From: Hetaerina americana
Taxonomy: Eukaryota > Arthropoda > Insecta > Odonata > Calopterygidae
Direction: 5' to 3'
Length of the DNA: 64,000 nucleotides
NCBI GenBank assembly: GCA_022747635.1
Contig: JAKTNV010000011.1
Span: 14,536,475 to 14,600,474, forward strand
Position 1 is the first letter of the stretch; every line of letters starts with the position of its first letter. Position numbers and translations under genes: made by a program. Shown piece after piece: positions 1 through 7,539 of the stretch. The notes under the pieces were generated by a model. It was not told where the DNA came from and made no database searches. It saw only the letters and a program-made list of their open reading frames with translations.

Positions 1-17
1 ATCGAAATCTTCCGAAA

Positions 18-20
<3 letters not shown>

Positions 21-51
<31 letters not shown>
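21..51. repeat. (TA)n microsatellite
   Basis: Uninterrupted TA dinucleotide tract. It is the first of about fifteen such tracts in the window, most of which sit exactly at the edge of a mobile-element fragment. Confidence 0.95.
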
Positions 52-54
<3 letters not shown>

Positions 55-57
<3 letters not shown>

Positions 58-110
58 GCATACATAGATACACACATGTATTCAAACACGAAAGCCCGCC
101 GAACGACATT
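55..110 (-). mobile_element. SINE-A 3' end fragment
   Basis: Positions 79-107 resemble the 3' end of the 457 bp SINE-A unit found at 561 (shared phrase ATTCAAACACGAAA then CCCGCC). It lies next to a TA tract, as do the other copies. Only the extreme end is present, so the assignment rests on about 30 bases. Confidence 0.5.
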
Positions 111-177
111 TTGTTATTATTTCATTTAGTTTTAATTGTATTGTGTTCTTATCTCTTTTCCTTATATATATTTCCAT

Positions 178-300
178 GAGACACTTAGAAGGACCCTCAA
201 ATTTCAGAAAGTTTAAAGCTTAAGCTTGACCTCAAGAAGGCCTAGGAGAAAGCCGAAAGCTCAAATAATCTAAAATGTGAGGGTCCTTTTACGTGTTCTC
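178..300. mobile_element. Small foldback/MITE-like element
   Basis: The ends form a terminal inverted repeat of about 26 bp with a few mismatches: left arm 178-203, right arm 274-300, sharing the core AAGGACCCTCA. The interior has no coding potential. Length about 123 bp fits a MITE. No target-site duplication is obvious, so the class is unknown. Confidence 0.5.
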
Positions 301-342
301 TATTTTATTTTGTATTCTATTTTGCCGTCCAAGCGTTTTACG

Positions 343-348
<6 letters not shown>

Positions 349-424
<76 letters not shown>
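349..424. repeat. (TA)n microsatellite
   Basis: Long pure TA tract directly outside the left copy of the inverted repeat that starts at 439. Confidence 0.95.
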
Positions 425-426
<2 letters not shown>

Positions 427-438
427 ATATATACATAG

Positions 439-519
439 TATCCAGCATGTTGCTTTGAAATGTGTCTTCTCGCGATTGATATGGCCTTGGAAAATTTGCT
501 CTACCTATACCTACATTTA

Positions 520-522
<3 letters not shown>
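439..522 (+). repeat. Left arm of an 85 bp inverted repeat pair
   Basis: This stretch reappears as its reverse complement at 7452-7539 with only a few differences. Both arms begin at TATCCAGC on their outer side and end in a TA microsatellite on their inner side. The outermost TA of each arm could be a TA target-site duplication, as made by Tc1/mariner elements. The pair encloses the SINE-A tandem array and the LINE. Confidence 0.85.

Positions 523-560
<38 letters not shown>
523..560. repeat. (TA)n microsatellite
   Basis: TA tract joining the inverted-repeat arm to the first SINE-A unit. In SINE-A orientation (minus) it is the 3' tail. Confidence 0.95.
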
Positions 561-563
<3 letters not shown>

Positions 564-1017
564 TCAAACACGAAATCCCGCCAAACGGCGAATAAATACT
601 CATATATACAGAAACAGATATAAGGAAAAGGGATAGGAACACATATAAAGGACGAACACAATAGAGGTGGGGAAGGCGGAATCGAACGGATCACAAGAGT
701 AAAAATATTTCCTCAACCGGGACTCGAACACCGGATCTTTCCACTTACCGGGCGGATGCTCTTAACCACTTGAGCTATCGAGGATAGTCAATTTACCCTG
801 AGATCCGTGGGTCTAATATGTCGCCAAGCGCCCCGATTCTTTCAGCCAAGAGATGGCGTCAGGGGGCTGTTTCACCCACCAAAGGAGAAATAGACAATAC
901 ACAAGGAAAGGAAAGGACAGTGGGTTAGAATTCATACAACATCATACAGGAAAGGAACAGTGCGTTTCGTGGCACGCATAGCCAGAAGAAAGAGATGAGC
1001 CACATTGGCCAAATACA
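561..1017 (-). repeat. SINE-A tandem unit 1 (457 bp)
   Basis: First of three head-to-tail units with an exact 457 bp period (561, 1018, 1475). On the minus strand the unit reads: about 180 bp leader, a tRNA-like head with A and B boxes, an unrelated body of about 150 bp, then the 3' end that elsewhere runs into a TA tail. Dispersed single copies at 23.2 and 46.2 kb show that the unit is a retroposon family rather than a local satellite. Confidence 0.9.
710..784 (-). ncRNA. tRNA-like pol III head of SINE-A unit 1
   Basis: On the minus strand the 75 bases fold as a cloverleaf: the 7 bp acceptor stem pairs TCCTCGA with TTGAGGA (two G-T or A-T type closing pairs), the D stem GCTC/GAGC is perfect, and the anticodon stem is TCCGC/GTGGA. 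The A box (TAGCTCAAGTGG) and B box (GTTCGAGTCCC) are close to consensus. The anticodon position reads GGT here but GGC in units 2 and 3. Position 33 is C rather than the invariant T and the T stem has mismatches, so it is best read as a SINE promoter head, not a working tRNA. Confidence 0.75.
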
Positions 1018-1474
1018 CATTCAAACACGAAATCCCGCCAAACGGCGAATAAATACTCATATATACAGAAACAGATATAAGGAAAAGGGATAGGAACACA
1101 TATAAAGGACGAACACAATAGAGGTGGGGAAGGCGGAATCGAACGGATCACAAGAGTAAAAATATTTCCTCAACCGGGACTCGAACACCGGATCTTTCCA
1201 CTTGCCGGGCGGATGCTCTTAACCACTTGAGCTATCGAGGATAGTCAATTTACCCTGAGATCCGTGGGTCTAATATGTCGCCAAGCGCCCCGATTCTTTC
1301 AGCCAAGAGATGGCGTCAGAGGGCTGTTTCACCCACCAAAGGAGAAATAGACAATACACAAGGAAAGGAAAGGACAGTGGGTTAGAATTCATACAACATC
1401 ATACAGGAAAGGAACAGTGCGTTTCGTGGCACGCATAGCCAGAAGAAAGAGATGAGCCACATTGGCCAAATACA
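1018..1474 (-). repeat. SINE-A tandem unit 2 (457 bp)
   Basis: Near-identical repeat of unit 1; the few differences include the anticodon-loop base near 1204 and one base in the leader. The very high identity means recent amplification or homogenisation. An apparent 69-codon minus-strand reading frame repeats in this and the next unit only because the DNA repeats. Confidence 0.9.
1167..1241 (-). ncRNA. tRNA-like pol III head of SINE-A unit 2
   Basis: Same cloverleaf as unit 1 with anticodon-position bases GGC. A and B boxes are intact, so polymerase III could start here. Confidence 0.75.
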
Positions 1475-1692
1475 CATTCAAACACGAAATCCCGCCAAAC
1501 GGCGAATAAATACTCATATATACAGAAACAGATATAAGGAAAAGGGATAGGAACACATATAAAGGACGAACACAATAGAGGTGGGGAAGGCGGAATCGAA
1601 CGGATCACAAGAGTAAAAATATTTCCTCAACCGGGACTCGAACACCGGATCTTTCCACTTGCCGGGCGGATGCTCTTAACCACTTGAGCTAT
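1475..1692 (-). repeat. SINE-A tandem unit 3, part interrupted by the LINE
   Basis: Matches units 1 and 2 up to 1692, where the LINE begins. The rest of the unit resumes at 7257. The break falls inside the tRNA-like head, just after its twelfth nucleotide in the minus-strand direction, splitting the A box. Confidence 0.9.
1687..1692. repeat. Target-site duplication of the LINE (3' side)
   Basis: AGCTAT here is repeated at 7257-7262 on the other side of the element, giving a 6 bp target-site duplication. Confidence 0.7.
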
Positions 1693-1974
1693 GGTTCAAT
1701 TTAGTTTTATTCGGTCTAGTATGTTACACTGCTAGTGTTTACATTGTACACATTGTCAGCTTACAGATTATGGTTACAGAGTATTTTTTTTCCTACTATG
1801 GTTACACACTTACATAGACATAAATTCATATACATTGCATTAAACAATTGTGACCATGAACAATACTGTTGAAGGAAATAATAAAGGCAGGGTTCACAAA
1901 ATATAGAAGGAAATATTTGGATTAGCAACGGAACATTAGATTTGGTTGGGATTATTGAGAGCTTTGAAGCACAG
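1693..1974 (-). other. LINE 3' UTR
   Basis: About 280 bases between the ORF2 stop and the insertion junction, with no open frame and no poly(A) or polyadenylation-type tail. The last bases before the target read CTAAATTGAACC. A defined, tail-less 3' end is typical of site-specific non-LTR elements that prime on a matching target. Confidence 0.6.
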
Positions 1975-4110
1975 TTATTCAGAAAAACAACTTTTTAACC
2001 ACGGACGAAGTGTGTCCGGTACCGGGGGCAGCCACATCCGTTCCACCAATGCTTGCATGCCTTTAGCGGAGTGTTTATTCGCGGTTCTCATCTGTGTGAA
2101 TTCCACGATTAGGGTGGTCATTATGAAGGATTTAAAGCTCGGAAAGAGCCGAAAGTTCAAGGTGATCAGATTCATGTCGGTAATGGCACCACCACCGAAC
2201 ACGTCCCAGGTTTTATAGATCTTTTTTAGAGCTTCCCATTCTCTGATTTTATCGTTGCATCCAAGGATGAGATGCGCGACGTTGTCTATTCGACCGCATG
2301 ACGGACAAAGGGGCGAATCGGCTAGCCGAAGGTGGTGCCTCACTTCCCTCGTCATGACTGTGTTCGCGATTAGGTTAAACATTCCACTACGTGCCTCATC
2401 GTTCGCCCTGCTGGTCGCCCAGTTTTTCCAAGAAATCGTTCTTTTCGATGTATTTTGTTGCTGCTCGGTAAGCGCTCTGACATACAGGGTCTTCACTCGA
2501 ATTGCTTCTCCATCTCGCAGGAGAGAAGCGACTTTTTTCGTTTCATCAAATGCCCTCCGGTGGCATACGTCGCGCGCGAGTTCCTGCCACGCGTCCTTGA
2601 GGAGTGCCTTGCGCCACGCGTCGTCACCGCCGAGGATGCGCAGGCTAAGCTTCGCATAGACAACCTTCGCCTTTAGAGCTGTATCGGTTAAATTGAGACC
2701 ACCCTGCTCGAACGGGCCATAGAGCTGGTTTCGGGACACTTTCTTTACGTAGCCATTCCAGATCATTTGGTTGGACACTCTAATAAAGTATGCGTTGTAT
2801 TTAGTGGGTAAGGGCCATAGATGGGCCACATACCATATCCTTGGGAAGACAATCTGGTTGAGGAGGCGGACGCGGGTCACGATCGGGAGGGAAGGGAGTG
2901 AAAGCTTTCCAACACTCCATTTTACATGATGGTCAATAATTCCCCAGTTTCGCTCAATCGTGGGAGCCAACTCCCTCTCCCACCAGAACCCCAAGATTTT
3001 GAGCGAGGGCGCTTCTGACCAACCGATGGAGGTCGAGGGCCGGTCGCCCTTCAGCAGCAAAAACCCGGATTTCCGGTTATTGAGGAAGATACCACCCTGC
3101 TCGTATGACGTTAATATGTCGTGGGCTAGGGCCATGTGGGACGGGTCGTCTACGAAGAGCGTTATGTCGTCAGCGTATGCGACGCCCAGGCAGACGGCGC
3201 CGTGACGACGTACCCCGATTCCACTGCTCTGTAGTCGTCTGAGTATGGGGTCTAAGGCAAGGGCGAACAGCAGCATTGACAGTGGGCAGCCCTGCCGAAC
3301 GGAGTTACTGACGGGGATGGGCGGCGATGTGGCATTGTTTATCCTAATTATAGAGTATGTTCCGTTATACATCGTTGATACGGCACGAATGAAGTACTCG
3401 GGGAAGGCCATCTTCTTGAGCACGGTGAGAATCCATTCGATCCGGACCAGGTCAAATGCTTTCTCAAGATCGATAGCCACCAGTGATAAAAAACGATCGC
3501 CATACAAGGGGGCGGAAAAAATGATGTCGCGAATTAAAAGTGCTGCATCGAAAATGTTTCGCGTTTTCGACACGGCGTACTGGGATGGAGAGAGGACGAT
3601 GTCGGCAGCAGCCGTCATTCTACATCGTAGGACGTGCGCCAATATTTTATAGTCTGCGTTTAAAAGGGCGATTGGCCTGAAGTCGTTGAACGACTTTGGC
3701 CGCGTCTTCTTTGGTATAAGCGTTATCACGGCGGTCCTCTGACTTGCAGTCAGAGAGCCGCTAGCTAAAATGCAGTTAAAAAGGTGGGTTAAAATAGGTT
3801 TTAAAACATCCCAGTACGCTAGATAAAATTCAAAGGGTAGGCCGTCCAAGCCGGGTGCTTTGCCCTTCGGGAACATGGAGGAGACGCAGTCCAGTTCGTC
3901 TGAACTTATGTCTCGACAAAAATCGTCTTTTTGATCTGTGGGAAGCGTAGGGAGAGGGGGGAGAGGGGGTGCGTCTCCCTCCTTCCATGGAGGATACCTG
4001 TTAAAGGTGTTTTGAAAGTGCCGGCCCGCTTCCTTAAGGAGGTTGGTGTCACCGGCGGCAGATTCTCTGACAGGGATTCTGTCTATATCGGAGCCAGAGT
4101 TGGATTTCAT
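1975..4110 (-). CDS. LINE ORF2, reverse transcriptase part (after the frameshift)
   Basis: Encodes target-primed reverse transcription. In order: GLDGLPFEFYLAYWDVL (finger region, about residue 90), FRPIALLNADYKILAHVL, DLEKAFD (motif A), SVRQGCPLS (motif B) and the catalytic YADD at residues 312-315 (3166-3177). After the thumb comes a C-terminal zinc finger C-x2-C-x7-H-x4-C at residues 602-618. There is no internal stop. The ATG at 4108-4110 is internal: the same frame stays open upstream to the A9 run at 4215-4223, where it should join the endonuclease part at 4224-5254. Length 711 residues plus about 37 upstream fits the RT half of an L1/Tx1 ORF2. Confidence 0.9.
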   Translation of the reverse strand: MKSNSGSDIDRIPVRESAAGDTNLLKEAGRHFQNTFNRYPPWKEGDAPPLPPLPTLPTDQKDDFCRDISSDELDCVSSMFPKGKAPGLDGLPFEFYLAYWDVLKPILTHLFNCILASGSLTASQRTAVITLIPKKTRPKSFNDFRPIALLNADYKILAHVLRCRMTAAADIVLSPSQYAVSKTRNIFDAALLIRDIIFSAPLYGDRFLSLVAIDLEKAFDLVRIEWILTVLKKMAFPEYFIRAVSTMYNGTYSIIRINNATSPPIPVSNSVRQGCPLSMLLFALALDPILRRLQSSGIGVRRHGAVCLGVAYADDITLFVDDPSHMALAHDILTSYEQGGIFLNNRKSGFLLLKGDRPSTSIGWSEAPSLKILGFWWERELAPTIERNWGIIDHHVKWSVGKLSLPSLPIVTRVRLLNQIVFPRIWYVAHLWPLPTKYNAYFIRVSNQMIWNGYVKKVSRNQLYGPFEQGGLNLTDTALKAKVVYAKLSLRILGGDDAWRKALLKDAWQELARDVCHRRAFDETKKVASLLRDGEAIRVKTLYVRALTEQQQNTSKRTISWKNWATSRANDEARSGMFNLIANTVMTREVRHHLRLADSPLCPSCGRIDNVAHLILGCNDKIREWEALKKIYKTWDVFGGGAITDMNLITLNFRLFPSFKSFIMTTLIVEFTQMRTANKHSAKGMQALVERMWLPPVPDTLRPWLKSCFSE

Positions 4111-4147
4111 CCAGCGCCGAAGCTCAGATAGCGTTAGGGGGCCCCCT

Positions 4148-5254
4148 TTATCCGTGTCCAGTTCTTTTTGCCACTGTTGGGGAGCGTATTTTTGGAGCTC
4201 GTGGCCAAGGATAATTTTTTTTTAGGGACGACACTTGGGCGTGGAAACCCTCCGGCGCCACATCCTTACGCAGGAGCTCTTCCAGCGCTCGGCGGTAGAA
4301 GGAGATGGTGTAGTTCTTTTCCCTACGCCACTCGAAAGTTTGCCTTTTGATGTGGGTGACAATGCGGGGTTTGAAAACCTCGTCCCACCATAGAGCGAGG
4401 TTTGCACCGGGGCGGAGTGCCGCGATCAGTGCACACACCCGGGTGCGGATAGAATCACGACGAGTCGCGTCCTCCAACACGCGGAGGTCCATGCGCCACA
4501 CGGAGCCGCAGCGGTGGACGTGCGCGCCCGGGGTTGTGTCCGGGCACGTAACTCTCATGATCACTGCGCAGTGATCAGAGAAGGACACCGGGAGGGTGTC
4601 CACTGTCTGGACATCATTCTTTAGGGATGTCGAGACGAAGAGGTAGTCAATCCGCGTCCGAGAGTTAGGCCCTGATCGCGTGAAAGGGGCGGGACCGGCG
4701 CAATAAGAACGCACTGCGTCAATCGCTCCAATGGAGTCGAGCATCAGTGAGAGCGCCCGGCTTGGATAGTATGTCACGTTATCCCTGTTCGAGGCACTAT
4801 CCTCTCGGCGGTAGATAGTGTTAAAATCTCCGCCCAATATGGCCTTCCCCGAGAAGGAATACAGGTAGGGGAGGAGAAGTTCATTGAAATATGTTTCGCG
4901 CTCTGCCCTCGCGCGCTCACCGGAGGGAGCGTAAAGGTTTGTGATATGGATACCATTCACGATAACGGACGTTATTCGGCCCGAGGGGTGGCGGCGAACA
5001 TGAGAGAACGGAATGCCATTTCGGACTAGGGTGGTGGTGCCAGAATGACTTTCGGCGAAATTGCCGATAGCCTGAAAGATGTTCGCATCCCAGACTATGT
5101 CCTCCTTTACCTCTTGAAGGAGGATTACATCAGCCCTAAGGTCGCGGAAAAAACGTTGGAGGACTGCAATTTTTAAAGCGCTATAAACGCCAGCAATATT
5201 AAGCGAAATAATATTCATTGGTGGAATGAGAGGACAGCTATGGGCACCGGACAT
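4148..5254 (-). CDS. LINE ORF2, APE-type endonuclease part (before the frameshift)
   Basis: Apurinic-endonuclease-like domain that nicks the target DNA. Visible motifs: NIISLNIAG near the N-terminus, LLQEV with the metal-binding E, LYAPSG, GGDFN (D143, N145), RIDYLFVS, and SDH at residues 226-228. The start is the ATG at 5252-5254, which overlaps the ORF1 stop by one base (TGATG), an arrangement suited to termination-reinitiation. After residue ~344 the frame is wrong: at the A9 run (4215-4223) it leaves the true ORF2 frame and ends 24 codons later. One base fewer in the run would restore continuity, so this is either a disabling mutation, slippage, or a homopolymer sequencing error. Confidence 0.88.
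   Translation of the reverse strand: MSGAHSCPLIPPMNIISLNIAGVYSALKIAVLQRFFRDLRADVILLQEVKEDIVWDANIFQAIGNFAESHSGTTTLVRNGIPFSHVRRHPSGRITSVIVNGIHITNLYAPSGERARAERETYFNELLLPYLYSFSGKAILGGDFNTIYRREDSASNRDNVTYYPSRALSLMLDSIGAIDAVRSYCAGPAPFTRSGPNSRTRIDYLFVSTSLKNDVQTVDTLPVSFSDHCAVIMRVTCPDTTPGAHVHRCGSVWRMDLRVLEDATRRDSIRTRVCALIAALRPGANLALWWDEVFKPRIVTHIKRQTFEWRREKNYTISFYRRALEELLRKDVAPEGFHAQVSSLKKNYPWPRAPKIRSPTVAKRTGHG
4215..4223 (-). other. A9 homopolymer at the ORF2 frame break
   Basis: Nine T on the plus strand (A9 in the mRNA sense). The endonuclease frame enters it and the reverse-transcriptase frame leaves it one base out of register; both frames are otherwise open for hundreds of codons. Confidence 0.85.
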
Positions 5255-6843
5255 CACTTACCAGAGTCCTGGTCATGGCTTACGTCGCTTCGGTCGCGGC
5301 TCGAACCCGGGCGACGAGTGCTTCGCCGCTTCCCGGGACGCTTCGTCCGACGGGTCGACGATCGAGGTCTCGAGTTGTCACCGCATACCTCCCTTCCGAC
5401 CTCGTCCGAAGAGGAAGACCCAGCCGTGGTCTCTACGAAGAGCTGGTTACTCGGCGGCATTCCACGGGGGGCCCTGTTCGAGCGAGCAGAGCTGTGGGCC
5501 GTCCCAGCCCAGGAGGTGGCCTCAGGGGGGGGCGGGGTGGCGGACTGGTGGTCTTCTGCCGAAGGGGCCCCATCGGGAGAAATTAGAGGAGATCGGTCGA
5601 ATTGGTCCGCCTCTAGAGGAGCCCTGGGAAGATCGTCGACACCTTGGCTGTCCTCAAAGGAGAATGAGGATGGAATGTCTGGGATTGTTGACGTCGACAA
5701 GGTTTTGCTGGTACATGTGTCAACTTCCGCGGCCGGTGATACTTTCTTGATTTTCCGTGACACCGTAATCGAGGGGCCCGCCGTTGAGGAAGGGGGACAG
5801 TCGTAATCGGATACATCCTCCCCCGCTGTCACCCGTGATTCTCGGGGAGTTGGAAGCCCGTGAAGCAAGGATTGCGGGAAGAACGCATCGTTGGCGTGGC
5901 CAGAGAAAGGAAGGACGCAGGATGATCTGTCCTCTTTTGACGGGGTCACGGAGATAGGGGCTGGTGGTCGTGAGTGTGTATCCGAGCTGGTAGGGACCGC
6001 AGCTTGATCAATGCTCGAAATCAGCAGTGCAATGTCGTCCGTCCTCTTCTTCTTCGGATCCCTTTCTTCCGTTGACGACTTTCGTTCCCTCTGAAATTTC
6101 CCTCCGAGTGGAGGGGGATGCGGGGGTTCGGCGGGAACAGCTGGGGGCGCACCCTCGATAAGTATCAGGGACCGCGCCCTCTCCTCCACAGCCATCTCGG
6201 GCTCATCTATCTCTTCGGCGGTGTTCGGATTGGAGGCCAAAAACATTGCCTCCGCATAGCTCTTCCCTCCCTGGTTCCGAGGGCAGGTCTTGCGCTCGTG
6301 GCCTTCTTGGTTGCAACGGGCGCAGGTGCGGCGCTGACCCTCGTAGATGATGATGGCCCGGTTGCCGCCGATGTGGAGGTACGAGGGGATATTTCTTTCG
6401 ACCGTCATCCGCACCACTCTCGTACCTGTCAACACGCGTGCCAATTTGTCGCCCTCCCACCTGTTCTCCCACGAGCGATGGATTCTTCCAAAACGTTGAA
6501 GCTCGCCTGTTATATCTTCCAATGGGGTCTCCACGGGGAGACATAGAACCCTGACATTACAAGGGCTACCGGAGGTCTCGTCAATGGTAATCGTCGTCCT
6601 CGGATCAATTTTGGATGGAAACGGTAGTTTTCGTGGGATATTATCCAGAATCCTCTTCATAGTAGCTTCAGTTGCCAACTTCAGGAATACCAAATGGCGG
6701 TTATATCCAAATTGGATCGCCACAATCTCTTCGGGTGTGAGGCCCAGCGACTCTAGTGTAAAGAGGTGGACCTCCAACGGAGTAGGGGGCTTCGCCTTTT
6801 CATCAACTTGCAAGGCGAGCGTGTTTACGCGACGTACGACCAT
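5254..6843 (-). CDS. LINE ORF1, nucleic-acid-binding protein with zinc knuckle
   Basis: 529 residues from the ATG at 6841-6843. An upstream in-frame extension to 6936 exists, but its first residues are hydrophobic and non-ORF1-like, so I prefer the MVVRRVNTLALQVDEK start. The N-terminal half holds an RRM-like/esterase-free region (conserved IPSYLHIGGNRAIIIYEGQ) leading directly into one CCHC knuckle, C-x2-C-x4-H-x4-C, at residues 174-187. The C-terminal half is low complexity, rich in P, S and D/E, and ends with a strongly basic tail (RRTKRPGKRR). Known role in this class: RNA binding and assembly of the retrotransposition RNP. The frame is intact and overlaps ORF2 by one base. Confidence 0.88.
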   Translation of the reverse strand: MVVRRVNTLALQVDEKAKPPTPLEVHLFTLESLGLTPEEIVAIQFGYNRHLVFLKLATEATMKRILDNIPRKLPFPSKIDPRTTITIDETSGSPCNVRVLCLPVETPLEDITGELQRFGRIHRSWENRWEGDKLARVLTGTRVVRMTVERNIPSYLHIGGNRAIIIYEGQRRTCARCNQEGHERKTCPRNQGGKSYAEAMFLASNPNTAEEIDEPEMAVEERARSLILIEGAPPAVPAEPPHPPPLGGKFQRERKSSTEERDPKKKRTDDIALLISSIDQAAVPTSSDTHSRPPAPISVTPSKEDRSSCVLPFSGHANDAFFPQSLLHGLPTPRESRVTAGEDVSDYDCPPSSTAGPSITVSRKIKKVSPAAEVDTCTSKTLSTSTIPDIPSSFSFEDSQGVDDLPRAPLEADQFDRSPLISPDGAPSAEDHQSATPPPPEATSWAGTAHSSARSNRAPRGMPPSNQLFVETTAGSSSSDEVGREVCGDNSRPRSSTRRTKRPGKRRSTRRPGSSRDRSDVSHDQDSGK

Positions 6844-7256
6844 TTTGAAAGAAATCAAATGGAGCACGCCAGCGCCAAGAAAAGAAGAAGAGCGCACTGA
6901 AAGCACTCCAAGAAGGAAAGAAAGAAAAAAAAACACTCACGAACGCTCCCTCCCCGCCACACGCACCCGGCGGTAGCAAATAAAAAGGAGCCTAAGCTCT
7001 ACACCAGGAGTCAAGGTCAGTCTTGATCCAGTAAACAAAACAAAAGTACGGCCTTTCCGGCGGAAGAAGTCGAGAGTCAAACTGCACGCTTCTTGATGAA
7101 CTAGGCGGTCAACCGCCGCTCGAAACAAAACACGATCGGAACCTCGATTTCCGAGAGACTCCGGCAGTGCCGCTCTCCAAACCCCGGCGGCCGAAGCCTC
7201 GGACGCCGGCGAATTTTAGACACTCGGTGAACACAGGCACGTCCTGCTATCGAGGC
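6844..7256 (-). other. LINE 5' UTR
   Basis: About 410 bases, GC-richer than the surroundings, without a long open frame. Its outermost bases (7246-7255 on the plus strand) duplicate the target sequence GCTATCGAGG, so the element begins with a second copy of the 5' end of the tRNA-like head. Confidence 0.6.
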
Positions 7257-7367
7257 AGCTATCGAGGATAGTCAATTTACCCTGAGATCCGTGGGTCTAA
7301 TATGTCGCCAAGCGCCCCGATTCTTTCAGCCAAGAGATGGCGTCAGGGGGCTGTTTCACCCACCAAA
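7257..7367 (-). repeat. SINE-A unit 3, remainder after the LINE
   Basis: Resumes the third unit with the duplicated AGCTAT and follows units 1 and 2 as far as CACCCACCAAA, where the unit stops and an inverted copy of its last 13 bases follows. Confidence 0.85.
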
Positions 7368-7380
7368 GGTGGGTGAAACA
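7352..7380. repeat. Perfect 13 bp hairpin at the SINE-A end
   Basis: TGTTTCACCCACC (7352-7364), three-base AAA loop, then its exact reverse complement (7368-7380). Only the left arm belongs to SINE-A. Confidence 0.9.
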
Positions 7381-7402
7381 GTATATATAAACAGTACATA
7401 GA

Positions 7403-7406
<4 letters not shown>

Positions 7407-7452
<46 letters not shown>
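7407..7452. repeat. (TA)n microsatellite
   Basis: TA tract on the inner side of the right inverted-repeat arm, mirroring 523-560. Confidence 0.95.
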
Positions 7453-7455
<3 letters not shown>

Positions 7456-7539
7456 GATTAAATGTAGGTATAGGTAGAGCAAATTTTCCAAGGCCATATC
7501 AATCGCGAGAAGACACATTTCAAAGCAACAGGCTGGATA
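7452..7539 (-). repeat. Right arm of the 85 bp inverted repeat pair
   Basis: Reverse complement of 439-522 at roughly 95 percent or better by eye. Its outer end is GGCTGGATA. Confidence 0.85.

Larger units (their letters stand above)
1693..7256 (-). mobile_element. Tx1/L1-like non-LTR retrotransposon, nearly full length
   Basis: A 5.56 kb element on the minus strand with 5' UTR, ORF1 (CCHC zinc knuckle), ORF2 (APE endonuclease, reverse transcriptase, C-terminal CCHC) and 3' UTR, flanked by the 6 bp duplication AGCTAT. The protein phrases (for example the ORF1 GG-RA-I-YEGQ run before the knuckle, and DLEKAFD with YADD in ORF2) resemble the Tx1 clade of the L1 group as I know it; this is recognition, not a search. 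No poly(A) tail is seen at its 3' end. All frames are open except one A-run frameshift in ORF2, so the insertion is young. Its target is a tRNA-like sequence, and several Tx1-clade elements are known to be site-specific. Confidence 0.85.

Noticed and set aside
338..694. 118-codon minus-strand frame with long IYIYIY runs
   Set aside because: Translation of a TA microsatellite; the same artefact recurs at 7.3, 23.6, 35.2, 45 and 47 kb.
710..784. Functional tRNA-Thr or tRNA-Ala gene in the SINE-A heads
   Set aside because: Position 33 is C rather than T, the T stem has mismatches, the anticodon varies between near-identical copies, and no T-run terminator follows.
942..1608. Identical 69-codon minus-strand frames at 942-1151 and 1399-1608
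   Set aside because: They repeat because the 457 bp units repeat. They lie in the SINE-A body, have no recognisable domain, and are lost in diverged copies.
561..1692. CRISPR-like array
   Set aside because: Units are 457 bp, nearly identical throughout, with no repeat-spacer alternation, in eukaryotic DNA.
2255..3652. Several plus-strand frames of 80-135 codons
   Set aside because: Antisense to the well-supported reverse transcriptase; no motifs of their own.
4215..4223. Confident call of programmed frameshifting in LINE ORF2
   Set aside because: ORF2 of this class is normally one frame; mutation or homopolymer error is simpler. Kept only as a possibility.
5226..5806. Plus-strand frames of 174 and 188 codons
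   Set aside because: Antisense shadows of the GC-rich, low-complexity ORF1 C-terminus.
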